Shown one piece after another: positions 55,673 to 63,870 of a DNA stretch of 64,000 nt. Position 1 is the first letter of the stretch. Each line of letters begins with the position of its first letter. Made by a program: the position numbers and the translations under genes. A model generated the notes under the pieces. That model worked only from the letters and a program-made list of their open reading frames with translations, did not search any database and was not told where the DNA came from. The stretch comes from Gambelia wislizenii (taxonomy: Eukaryota; Chordata; Lepidosauria; Squamata; Crotaphytidae), in NCBI GenBank assembly GCA_030847615.1, contig JAUMIR010000004.1, positions 225,970,501 to 226,034,500 on the forward strand, given 5' to 3'.

Positions 55673-56013
55673 GACCCAGAGGGTGAGGGGGAAGTGATGT
55701 TGTTGGAGTCATGGTTCTGCATCTTGTTTGTTTAGGGTGTTGTAGAAATAGAATCGATGCACTCAGAACCTTCAAGCTCTCTTCCCCCCCTGCAAAAAAA
55801 AAAAAAAAAGAGGCAGAAAGGTAAGAGGGGCAATTAGCAGTAAAATAAGGTAATAAAAATTCAGCCCTCCATTTGCATTTACCCAGTCTCCCCCCTTGAG
55901 ACCTGGTCTATCCCTGACCATGAGAGAGGTACTTTTTTCCACAAAATGTTCTCTCAGTCCCTGAAGCAAAATTATACTGTTATTAGAAAGCTCATTATAT
56001 CAGAATGAGACCA
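55673..56013. other. Unassigned, no gene seen
   Basis: A C-run and an A-run at 55783-55810; nothing else recognised. Confidence 0.4.
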
Positions 56014-57629
56014 GTGGGATAGTTACATGGCAAAAAATAACTGAGAAGAAATTGGGACAAACCCTATTGGTCCCCACACTCATTGGGGCAGACACTCGCT
56101 ATTCAGAAGGAGGGGTAGCAAAAAAAACCCCAGTAAACCCGTGACTTTCCATCCCTCTATTTTCCACGGACTTTTTTTGAAAGTCCGGGAAAAATGCACT
56201 TGGTTGTCTGATCAATCAGCAACCATCCCGGGAAAGGGGCACACAGCAGAGCTGAATCATGATTGGTCAGACCTTGGAGGGGACGAGCTTGCAAGGAAAG
56301 CCTTGCAATTCAGGACCCGCCATTTTTGAATGGCCCTGCATAGGGTTCCCTGCTGCCTCTGAAGCCCAGCTGGCAAAAGCTGCTGCAGCCAGCAGAGAGC
56401 TGGGCTAGGGCCAGACCTTCCCCCTCCCCTAGGCGGCTGTTTCTCTCTGCTCCCTGCTGCCACCAAGGGACATTCCCTCAGTGGCAGAAGCCGCCACAGC
56501 TAGCGGAGAGCTGGGCGAGGGCCAAGCGGGCTAGACCTCCCCCTCCCCTAGCCTACCCTTTTTCCTGGCTCCCCACCAGCTGCGGAGGCTTCTGCCACTG
56601 AGGGACCATTCCCTCAGTGGCAGAGGCCACTGTAGCCAGTGGAGAGCCGAGCAGGCCAGGCCTCCACCATGCCGGGCAGAACAGGCTTCCACAGCCAATG
56701 ACACTTCCTCCGTGATAGTCTGTCACAGAGGAAGCGTCCTTGGCCGCGGGAGCTGCGTGGGCGCCTGGCGGAATGGGCTGCCGCGGCCTAGGACATTTCG
56801 CAGGACAGAAGCACCCTAGGCTGCAGCAGCCCATTCTGCCCAATGCCCCCACAGTTCCCACAGCCAAGAACACTTTCTCCATGACTGACACTCATGGAGG
56901 AAGCATCCTTGGCTGTGGGCACTGCAGGAGCACCTGGCAGAACAGGCTGCCATGGCCTAGGGCATTTCCTCCGTGAGTGCCAGTCACAGAAGTAGCATCT
57001 TCAGCCACAGAAGCCCATTCCACCTGGCACAGGGGCGGCCTGGTCTGCTCAGCCCTTGCCCGGCAATCCGCTGGCTGCGGCGGCTTCTGCCACAGAGGGA
57101 AAGCCCCTCGGTGGCAGAAGCCTCCACAGCCATCAGGGAGCTGGAAGAAAGAGCGGGCTAGGGGAGGGGGGAAGGTCTAGCCCACTCGACCCTCACCTGG
57201 CTCTCTGCTGGCTTCAGCGGCTTCTGCCACTGAGGGAATGTCCCTCAGTGGCAGCGGGGAGCAGGGAGAAATTGATGCCTAGGAGAGGGTGAAGGTCTGG
57301 CCCGCTTGGCCCTCGCCCAGCTCCCTGCCAGCTGCTGTGGCTTCTGCCACCAAGGGAACGTCCCTTGGTGGCAGTGGGGAGCAGGGAGAAATGGCCACCT
57401 GGGGGATAGGGGGGAGGTCTGGCCTGCTCGGCCCTTGCCAGGTTACCTGCTGGCTGCGGCTGCTTGGAAGGGGAGCAGAGACTAGAGGTGGGGAGGCATG
57501 CAGTACATGTAAACAACAAATCTGAGACTTTACTACCCGTGACAAATCACGGGTCCAGTGTGTGACAGAATCGAGTTCTCTATTTCTCACTTCTTCCTGG
57601 AATAAAAAATGCCATGTAGCTGAGCCCCA
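56014..57629. mobile_element. Fold-back DNA element, copy G, giant GC-rich palindrome
   Basis: Left GTGGGATAGTTACATGGCAA; right inverted GGGGCTCAGCTACATGGCAT, with A-rich blocks (AAAAAATAAC / inverted TTTTTTATTCC) next to them. Subterminal ATTCAGAAGGAGGGG and TAGC..AAAACCCCAGTAAAC (56102-56142) match copy A. AAAAATGGCGGG (minus, 56315-56326) and CCAAT-type boxes (ATTGG 56262) follow. The core (56340-57480) is a large imperfect palindrome built from repeated GGCTTCTGCCACTGAGGGA / TCCCTCAGTGGCAGAAGCC units. No transposase. Confidence 0.7.
56340..57480. repeat. Inverted and direct minisatellite array inside copy G
   Basis: A unit with GCAGCGGCTTCTGCCAC, GAGGGA(A)C.TCCCTC(A/G)GTGGCAG, GGGAGC..GG and AGGTCTGGCCCGCTCGGCCCTCGCC(C/A)AGCTC recurs about every 110-140 bp: one orientation near 56345, 56460 and 56575, the opposite near 57070, 57210 and 57335. 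Between them (56680-56990) lies a second motif with CACAG(A/C)GGAAGC(G/A)TCCTTGGC and its inverse. Open frames here on both strands are side effects of GC-rich repeats. Confidence 0.8.
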
Positions 57630-58040
57630 TGGTAATTGAGACATCTTGGCATGCCTACTGCCATGATGAACTGTCACAAGAGGGTATAGGGCAGCTTTAA
57701 TCAGTGACTGAGAGTTTGATCTATTATTATTTCCATCGCAGAACCCCTATATCCCTGTGGGGGAGGCTGTGGCGTTACTAAGGCCGGTGTCATTCCTCCC
57801 TCCCACAGTGTCACCTGGTGGGGTTCGGCCTCTCCACAGACCCCTACCACCATTGTGGGGGAGACATCTGTCTGCTGAAAGCCCATGAGGGTGGGGGCAA
57901 CCCTGAAATTCTATCCCTTGGACTGCTGTGCTCCCCAGTGGCAAGCCACGTTGGCTGCAAACATATTGTTAAGGAATCTGCCACCTAGTGACTGCAGGTG
58001 GTACTACTCAGGTTTCAAGTACACTCATTTAAATTAATTA
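57630..58040. other. Unassigned, with a partial hAT MITE end
   Basis: GCTGTGGCGTTACTAAGGCC followed by GGTGTCATTCCTCC (57769-57803) is the left end of the MITE family at 15593. Its right end is not clear. Nothing else recognised. Confidence 0.4.
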
Positions 58041-58220
58041 GCATGGCATAGTGGTTTCAGTGTTGAACTATGACTTTGGAGACCGGGATTCAAATCCCTG
58101 ATTGGCTATAAAAACCCACTGGGTGACCTTGGGCAAAGCCTCAGAAAACCCTGTGATAGGGTTTGCCTTAGTGTCTCCATAAATCAGAAATTACTTGAAG
58201 GCACACAACAACAACAACAA
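58041..58220 (+). mobile_element. tRNA-derived SINE with (ACA)n tail
   Basis: GCATGGCATAGTGGTTTCAG, TTTGGAGACCGGGATTCAAA, GGGTGACCTTGGGCAAAGCC, TCAGAAAACCCTGTGATAGG, CATAAATCAGAAATTACTTG and GCACACAACAACAACAACAA. Part of the middle is deleted relative to 20433. Confidence 0.9.
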
Positions 58221-58908
58221 AATGGATTTTAAAAGCCAAATAACTTCCAGATGCACACCCCTAATCTTCCCTTAGTATGTGTATCTAGGTTTCATGATCT
58301 TAGAGCTAAGGCTCTGATGGACAGACACCATAGCCACATGTGCATTCTGTTGTTGTCGTTGTTTACTGATGTGTCTGTGTAGAATTTGGTATCATATAGG
58401 GTATCAGAGGCCTATGAGGCAGAGAAAGAGCATACAGTTTTCTCAGCATAAGCATGAAAGATCTAATGGCAGAAATTAGCATGAAGCCTTTATATATATT
58501 TTTTTAAAATGTACTTTCTTCAGTTGCCTATCAGCATTTCTTTCAAAATACTCAAAGAACTGTTTTAATGAAGCATTAAAATTGATAGTTTCTTGCCAGC
58601 AAGGATCCTCCTCAGTCCTCAGATTATTAAAGACTTCATGAAAACTGCAAGAGTATCTTCTTGAATCATTTTCATCTTTTTTTCTTTTTATGGGCTTATG
58701 TAACCATGCAGAAAATCTAATAATAAGGGTTCTATTAGTATACACTGCGGTGCCTTTGCGCAAGCCGAGGTGTCATGTTATTACAAATTACAGTGTAGAA
58801 ATGCTACACTTAGAGTTTTAGAGCTTTACTTATTTGAGTAACCTTTATCTAAAGATCCTAGCCTAATTGAACAATCTTTCTTCTCTTTTCTTTTCTTCTA
58901 CTCCATAG
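58221..58908. other. Unassigned, with a 95-codon minus-strand open frame
   Basis: Minus-strand frame 58763-58476 is hydrophilic and protein-like: HEVFNNLRTEEDPCWQE, then INFNASLKQFFEYFERNADR, ending at a stop. It has no ATG at its start (an upstream TGA and a TTG) and no recognised domain. It could be a pseudogene fragment or chance. On the plus strand the stretch ends in a strong pyrimidine tract and AG at 58907-58908. Confidence 0.3.
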
Positions 58909-58960
58909 GCACCGAATGGATCATTACTGACAACTTTTGTCTGGTGATCTAGAGGTGGCT
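58909..58960 (+). other. Candidate splice acceptor and terminal exon start
   Basis: TTCTCTTTTCTTTTCTTCTACTCCATAG has a near-ideal polypyrimidine tract and AG ending at 58908. Downstream, one frame reads APNGSLLTTFVW then stop, another TEWIITDNFCLVI then stop. No clear donor follows, so a 3'-terminal exon is the only coding reading. Speculative. Confidence 0.15.
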
Positions 58961-59247
58961 TTGATGTGAACAAATCTAGACTGGCTAGTCTGAACCAGAA
59001 CTGTAGAGCCCTTTACACACTTTATACTTTCTTGTACTTCCTGTGTGCATCCTTCTGTTTTCAGTGACAGTTGATCTTTTCACATCCAAGAACTCAAAAT
59101 AGTGTAGGCAAGATAAAGTATATATTATGCAAATTGAATTCACTACATTCGTTTTTTTTAAAATAACATTTCCATCAGGTGCTTCATCCCTGCTGTTGCC
59201 CTAAATTAGAAGTAGCAAGAGAAATGGCAATAGAATGAAATATGATT

Positions 59248-59250
<3 letters not shown>
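58961..59250. other. Unassigned, no gene seen
   Basis: AT-rich; nothing recognised. Confidence 0.4.

Positions 59251-59312
<62 letters not shown>
59251..59312. repeat. Compound (TA)n(GA)n microsatellite
   Basis: About 14 TA units (59251-59278) run into about 17 GA units. It directly abuts the Tigger-like element. Confidence 0.95.
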
Positions 59313-59316
<4 letters not shown>

Positions 59317-59541
59317 ATCCCTCCTTATCCACGGATTTGGCATCCACGGATTTAAGTATTCACAGCTTGAAAATATTCTTTAAAAATAATAATCCAACAA
59401 CAACAACAATAATAATGCCATCTAATATAAGGGACACCATTTTGCTATGCCATTGCATATAATGGGACTTGAGTATTCACGGATTTTGGTATCCACAAGG
59501 GGTCCTGGAACAAAACCCCAGCAAATATGAAGGAACAACTG
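59313..59541. mobile_element. Tigger-like MITE
   Basis: Left GAGTTATCCCTCCTTATCCA, then CGGATTTGGCATCCACGGAT; right inverted CAGTTGTTCCTTCATATTTG, with GTATTCACGGATTTTGGTAT and CCACAAGGGGTCCTGGAAC before it. TA follows the right end. These are the phrases of Tigger-type elements with CAGTTGTCCCTC...TATCC ends. The left end merges into the GA microsatellite. Confidence 0.8.
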
Positions 59542-59598
59542 TATATATTTTCTTTCAATAGAGCAGACCTCTTATAGTAGTTCTGCTTCAGTTCTCCA

Positions 59599-60744
59599 GG
59601 GTGCCGTTTACACGATGAAAATGTCCTGGGAAGAATTCGTGTCGATCCCTGGCAGTTTACACGTACATCGGGTTGGGTACGTGATTTTCAGATGGGGGGG
59701 CACCTTTTATCCCTCAACCTGCGGGACTTCCAGTCCCGCAGTTTGTGCCAGTTTTTAAAAAAGTCACTGGAGGATTCAGAAAATCAGAAATGTAAACAGC
59801 CTGGGACAAGATATCTCAGTACTAGGGGATGACCAGAAATGGTGACTGGGGGTGGGCTTAGAGATCAGCGACCAGAAAAGGAGGGGTCAGTCACCCGTTC
59901 AACAGATCCAGCCTCACCAGCCAAAAACAAAAGCATCCCTTCCAGCTGCACGAAGGTTGATGTGTGTATGCGCGCACGTGTACTCAATCACCTTTTTAAA
60001 TGGATTTCTACACTGCAAACCCTTCAGCTTTACCTTTTCCTCAGCTTCATGTTACAGAGAGATCGTGGTGGGCAGAGGGTCGCCCATTCATCCCCTGCCT
60101 TTATCACCTCCCTGGGTCTGAACGGGCACAGTAAAATATTCCAGCCTCTGAGCAAATTAACACCCTTTAATTCCCCCTCTCTGTGTCTGTGTCTTTCAAA
60201 ACGCCTGTCTGTAGCTGGCTTGAAACCTAAACTCTGCTGCTAAATCTCTGCTGTAAGGGTTAATATTTTAAAGAGGCAAAGAGGAATACGAAGCCTCCCC
60301 CCCCACCTCACTCGGTTTGATTTCAAAAGGAAAGCACTCGTTCCTGCGTCTGAGCGAAAGATCTCAGTCTGGGTCTTTCAAAATGCTTTCTGCCTCTGCT
60401 TAAAGGGTTAACATTTTAAAGAAGCAAGGGGAATACCAAACCTCTGCCCCCCCTCTCTTTCCCCCCCAGCCAGCCAATAGCATCGCTAGTGGCGTGGAAC
60501 TCTAAAGGAAGTGCGTCACCGAGGTTGTGAAAACACGAGTAATCGCATCCTTGATTGACAGCCAAAAAAACCCACCCTAAAACGTTTTTTTAAAAAACGG
60601 AACTTTGGACATGTAAATATCAGTCATGGGACCACCCAGGATATCCAGATCAGTGACATAAATCGTATAAACAGTGAGGGACGGATTCATGATCACAAAG
60701 TCACGGTAAGCACCGCTACAATTTTTGTCATGTAACTGGCATCC
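59599..60744. mobile_element. Fold-back DNA element, copy H, with internal direct duplication
   Basis: Left GGGTGCCGTTTACACGATGA; right inverted GGATGCCAGTTACATGACAA. CA lies left and TG right. The interior holds a diverged direct duplication: GTGTCTTTCAAAACGCCTGT, CTGTAAGGGTTAATATTTTA and AAGAGGCAAAGAGGAATACG (60187-60290) against GGGTCTTTCAAAATGCTTTC, TTAAAGGGTTAACATTTTAA and AGAAGCAAGGGGAATACC (60372-60438). A CCAAT box is at 60474-60478. The 134-codon plus-strand frame at 59839-60243 lies wholly inside and shows no domain. Confidence 0.7.
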
Positions 60745-60993
60745 TGGGGGACTTCCTACCAATTCACTCAAGTATCCCTAGAATCTTGTACAATGAGTAT
60801 TCTTAGACTCTAATACCCTTAGATTCTGGCACAATAAGTAGGGACCAATTCCTGTCTCCCCACCCTGTCACATTACCAGGGACAGGAGTACATTTTCCCT
60901 CCTGCTGATGAGGTGAGGTGGCAGCCCCGGCCACTACCACAAAAGTCCTGTAAACTTGATAGATGTGCTATGGAGAAAGGGCATTGCTTTCTG
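60745..60993. other. Unassigned, no gene seen
   Basis: Nothing recognised. Confidence 0.4.
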
Positions 60994-61081
60994 CAGTGGT
61001 GTCACCAGTGGGGTGTGATGGGTGCAGACTGCACCAGGTAACATCAATAGAGGGGTGACACCAACCCTAGTGATACCACTG
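60994..61081. mobile_element. 88-bp hAT-type MITE
   Basis: Ends CAGTGGTGTCACCAGTGGGG and, inverted, CAGTGGTATCACTAGGGTTG; the right half repeats GGGGTGACACCAACCCTAG. Same family as 15593-15683. No clean 8-bp duplication is visible. Confidence 0.65.
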
Positions 61082-61430
61082 GCACTGCCCCCACCAGCAT
61101 CACTGGCGGGCAGGCGAGTAGCCCTCCATTCCACCATTTGTCTCCTCTTTCTCTTTCTGACCTAGATGTCTTCACCTCTTGGACAAACCGACCCAAAGAC
61201 CCAGGCCTAAAGCTAGCAAAGTGGCCACTGGTGCCAGCTCCTGGCTCCTCCAAAAGTGCTTCATGAGCAAAAAGGGGGCTGCAGGTCATAAGTGCCCCAA
61301 GCAGCAAACCAGGGAAGAGGCACTGAAGACAAGGTTGCCTATCCTTGGCCGGTGCTGCTGGCTCTTAAAGGGGCAGCATCACTCATTTCCAGAGGTCAAG
61401 GAGCCTGTCCAGAAGATGGTAAGCAATTAG
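61082..61430. other. Unassigned, no gene seen
   Basis: Moderately GC-rich sequence with short open frames on both strands; no domain or repeat recognised. Confidence 0.4.
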
Positions 61431-61625
61431 TGCTGCCAGAGTGAAAATGGGAGAGGCTCCTGCCCTGTCCCTGTAATGGTTGTAGAGAAGAAGGAGTTTC
61501 AGCAGGTGTTGCTTGTTACCCGGTTGTGCCATAAGCAACAACTGCAGAAATTTACTCTTCTGTGCCACCATTAAAGGAACAGGAGCCCTGTCCCTCATTT
61601 CACTTGGTGACCCTAATTTCATGAC
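61431..61625. mobile_element. Fold-back repeat, first unit of a tandem pair
   Basis: Palindromic: GGAGAGGCTCCTGCCCTGTC, CCTGTAATGGTTGTAGAGAA and TTTCAGCAGGTGTTGCTTGT pair with ATAAGCAACAACTGCAGAAA, TGCCACCATTAAAGGAACAG and GAGCCCTGTCCCTC; it ends TTTCACTTGGTGACCCTAAT. The loop is TACCCGGTTGTGCC. Confidence 0.7.
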
Positions 61626-61629
61626 ACAT

Positions 61630-61796
61630 GAAATAGGGTTGCCAAAGTGAAAACTAGAGAGGACTCCTGGACCTTTAATGGTTGTTTCAAAGAGGGAATT
61701 TCAACAGGTGTTGTTTGTTGCCCGGTTGCATGATAACCAGCACCTTCTGAAATTCCCTCTCCTACACAGGCATTAAAGAGACAGGAGTCTCTCTAG
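61630..61796. mobile_element. Fold-back repeat, second unit of the tandem pair
   Basis: Same plan as 61431: AGGGTTGCCAAAGTGAAAAC, GACTCCTGGACCTTTAATGG, GGAATTTCAACAGGTGTTGT, loop TTGCCCGGTTGCATGAT, then AACCAGCACCTTCTGAAATT, CATTAAAGAGACAGGAGTC. Neighbouring related copies suggest tandem duplication or insertion into a sibling. Confidence 0.7.
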
Positions 61797-61902
61797 TCAG
61801 AGGTCTGGAAAGCAAGCCCTATGAGGAACAGCTTAGGGAGGTGGAGAGTATTTAGCTTGGAGGATATTTGAGAGGTGACATGAGAGCCATCTTTAAATAT
61901 AG

Positions 61903-62128
61903 CTGCTGTTGTTATGTACCTTCAACTTGGTTATGACTTACAATGAACCTTATCCTAGGTTTTATTGACAAGGTTTGTTCATATAGGTCTGCTATTGCCT
62001 TCCTCTAAGGCTGAGAGCATGACTTGCCCAAGGCCACCCAATGGGTTTCTGTGGCCAAAAAAAAAGGATTTGAACCCAGGTCTATCAGTCTTAGCCCAAC
62101 ACTCAAACCACTACACCACATGGGCTCC
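61903..62128 (-). mobile_element. tRNA-derived SINE (distal unit of composite)
   Basis: GCTGTTGTTATGTACCTTCA, CCTTATCCTAGGTTTTATTG, GCTATTGCCTTCCTCTAAGG, CTGAGAGCATGACTTGCCC, AGGATTTGAACCCAGGTC and CACTCAAACCACTACACCAC. Antisense, full length. Confidence 0.9.
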
Positions 62129-62275
62129 TCATACACTGCAAATAACCATATCTCAAACTAAAAGTCAGACCTCATACTACAAACTCCTCAGGCTTCGAAT
62201 TCCAAACCAGGCCTCAAATTCCAAACCATCCATGCTGCAAGGCCTCAAACTACAAACTAGGTCTCATATTAAAAA
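62129..62275. repeat. Spacer with tandem-like phrases
   Basis: (A)GGCCTCAAA(T/C)T(C/A)CAAAC(C/T)A recurs near 62208, 62240 and, in variant form, 62165-62200. A short diverged array between the two SINEs. Confidence 0.55.
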
Positions 62276-62481
62276 CGTTGTTGTTGTATGCCTTCAAGTT
62301 GATTCTTTTGGCAAGCCTATCCTAGTTTTTCTTGAAGTTTGTCACCACTGCTTTCCTCTAAGGCTGAGAGAGGGTGACTTGCTGAAGGTCACCTAGTGGA
62401 TTTCCGTGGCTAAGCAAAGATTCAAACATAGGTTTCCCAGAGTCTTAGTCCAACAGCCAAACCACTACATCATACTGGCTT
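62276..62481 (-). mobile_element. tRNA-derived SINE (proximal unit of composite)
   Basis: GTTGTTGTTGTATGCCTTCA, AGTTTTTCTTGAAGTTTG, GCTTTCCTCTAAGGCTGAGA, AGGTCACCTAGTGGATTTCC, GTGGCTAAGCAAAGATTCAA and GCCAAACCACTACATCATAC. Antisense. Confidence 0.9.
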
Positions 62482-62504
62482 TCTTTAAATACCTGAAGGA
62501 ATAT

Positions 62505-62677
62505 CAGGTGCTTCTTGAGCTAACTGATGTGAGAGACCAACAAATCCCTCTAATAATGTGCCAGGAATTAGCACCATGTTTGCATCCATTGACCACTATT
62601 GGTTTTTTTCCCTTTCTTTCCTGGAAACTCACCACGGACCAGCACTGGTCCAGAGACCACCACTTTGAGTAACATTG
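62505..62677. mobile_element. hAT-like MITE nested in CR1
   Basis: Left CAGGTGCTTCTTGAGC; right inverted CAATGTTACTCAAAGTGGTG. The inner CACGGACCAGCACTGGTCCA matches, from memory, hAT ends with a CAGTGCTACTCAAAG-type terminus. ATAT is on both sides; a full 8-bp duplication is not clear. Confidence 0.5.
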
Positions 62678-62960
62678 ATATGGGCTAAGCTTGTTTTCTG
62701 CTGCTGCAGAGACTAACCAGTGGGTTCAGATTGCAAGAAAAGAGATTCCACCTAAAGGTGAGGAAGCACTTCCAGACTATAAGAGCTGTACAAGAGTAGA
62801 ATACGGTACCTCAGAAGGTAGTGGACTCTTCTTCCGTAGAGGTCTTTAAATAGAGGTTGGAGGTCTGTCTCTTAGAGGTGCTTTAACTGTGGATTGCAGC
62901 ATGATAAGGGGTTGGACTAGATGGCCTTTGAGGTACATTCTAACTCTATACCATGATCAT

Positions 62961-63327
62961 TAGAGGTGTGGGAAGCATGCATAACCTTTCTGGGTTGTTT
63001 TTTTCTGGGATACCTCCCAAAGCTCAGGTATGTTAATTTTTTACACTCCCAGCTTCTAGATGTTGAGAATTTTAAAAGGAAAAGTAAACAACTTGGGAAG
63101 AACTTACAGAAGTACCCAAAGAAACAAAAATGAGTGCTATGGCTAACAAGTTTATTTTATCATCACAAGAGCTCATACTAAAACATATTTGTTAGGTTGT
63201 ATGATACTGTAATTTAAAAGTGTAATTTTAATTTTGCTAGTTGTTTATGTCACTACCATTGACATTACATTCAGTGATATATGGGAATTACAATTTATGA
63301 ATAACATTAGTATAGAAAACATGACTA
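62961..63327. other. Unassigned, no gene seen
   Basis: AT-rich; nothing recognised. Confidence 0.4.
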
Positions 63328-63870
63328 GGGCTCATCTACACAAGTCAAAATATGCCGGCTCCCCGCTGGAGTATCCTGGCCGTGGATCAGGCCTGTTGTT
63401 CCCCTGTTCCTTCCACAAAATGGGAGGAAGTCCTGATGGGCATGCTGGCCCCATCACTGCATCTGCCGCTGCCATCTTCAGTGCCCTCCCGGCATCAGGG
63501 AAGCTGGCCTCAACATGTGGCCAAGGCCCCCTACATGTGGCCAGCCTTGGTCACATGCTGTGGGCCTCCTTCTTGCCTTCCAGGAGAACCAGAAAGACTG
63601 TAGCAGCAGCGAGGGCCAGCCTGCCGGGACAGACTCCTGCATACATGCAGGGCCCGATCTGTTTTTTTTTTATGGTCGTACAAATCAGGTATTATTTTAA
63701 AATGGTCTATCGGGCCCTCCCCCGTCTTCCCCCTATGTGAGCTCCATATCTGCCCTGGGGGTGGTGAGGACTGCCCCGGGGGCAGAACAGGGCAAATGCC
63801 CTGCATCATCAGGATTGCAGGGCTCTGAGATGGGGCAAGATGGGAGTATATTGCCCATCTAGACAAGCCC
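63328..63870. mobile_element. Fold-back DNA element, copy I, TA-flanked
   Basis: Left GGGCTCATCTACACAAGTCA; right inverted GGGCTTGTCTAGATGGGCAA. TA at 63326-63327 and 63871-63872. GCCGGCTCCCCGCTGGAGTA, CGTGGATCAGGCCTGTT and TGGTCACATGCTGTGGGCCT match copy F. AAGATGGC on the minus strand (63471-63478). The 168-codon plus-strand frame at 63234-63740 crosses its left border and is not a gene. Confidence 0.85.

Larger units (their letters stand above)
61900..62482 (-). mobile_element. Composite insertion: two SINEs with a spacer between one target duplication
   Basis: CTTTAAATA occurs at 61891-61899 and 62483-62491, and the CR1 text reads on across the insertion. The insert holds an antisense SINE (61903-62128), 147 bp of other sequence, and a second antisense SINE (62276-62481). 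Since one duplication brackets everything, a single retrotransposed RNA starting at the 62481 head and reading through to the 61903 tail explains it best. Confidence 0.65.
61797..62960 (+). mobile_element. CR1 LINE 3' part, plus strand, split by SINEs and a hAT MITE
   Basis: Before the breaks: GLESKPYEEQLRE-like text (61801-61850) then GDMRAIFKY (61875-61899). After: the CR1 piece LSLFSAAAETNQWVQIARKE with RFHLKVRKHFQTIRAVQE (62683-62800) and then KVVDSSSVEVFK.RLEVCLLE. The 3' UTR GGGGTTGGACTAGATGGCCT, TTGAGGTACATTCTAACTCT ends near 62955. The insert at 61900-62482 has CTTTAAATA on both sides; the insert at 62505-62677 has ATAT on both sides. Degraded in frame, hence dead. Confidence 0.8.

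Noticed and set aside
56553..57677. Several open frames of 60-130 codons on both strands
   Set aside because: They lie inside the GC-rich palindrome of fold-back copy G. Frames on opposite strands mirror each other, and none shows a domain.
59839..60243. 134-codon plus-strand open frame
   Set aside because: Entirely inside fold-back copy H, with no recognisable domain; explained by composition.
63234..63740. 168-codon plus-strand open frame
   Set aside because: It starts outside and ends inside fold-back copy I, whose borders are defined by inverted ends and TA.
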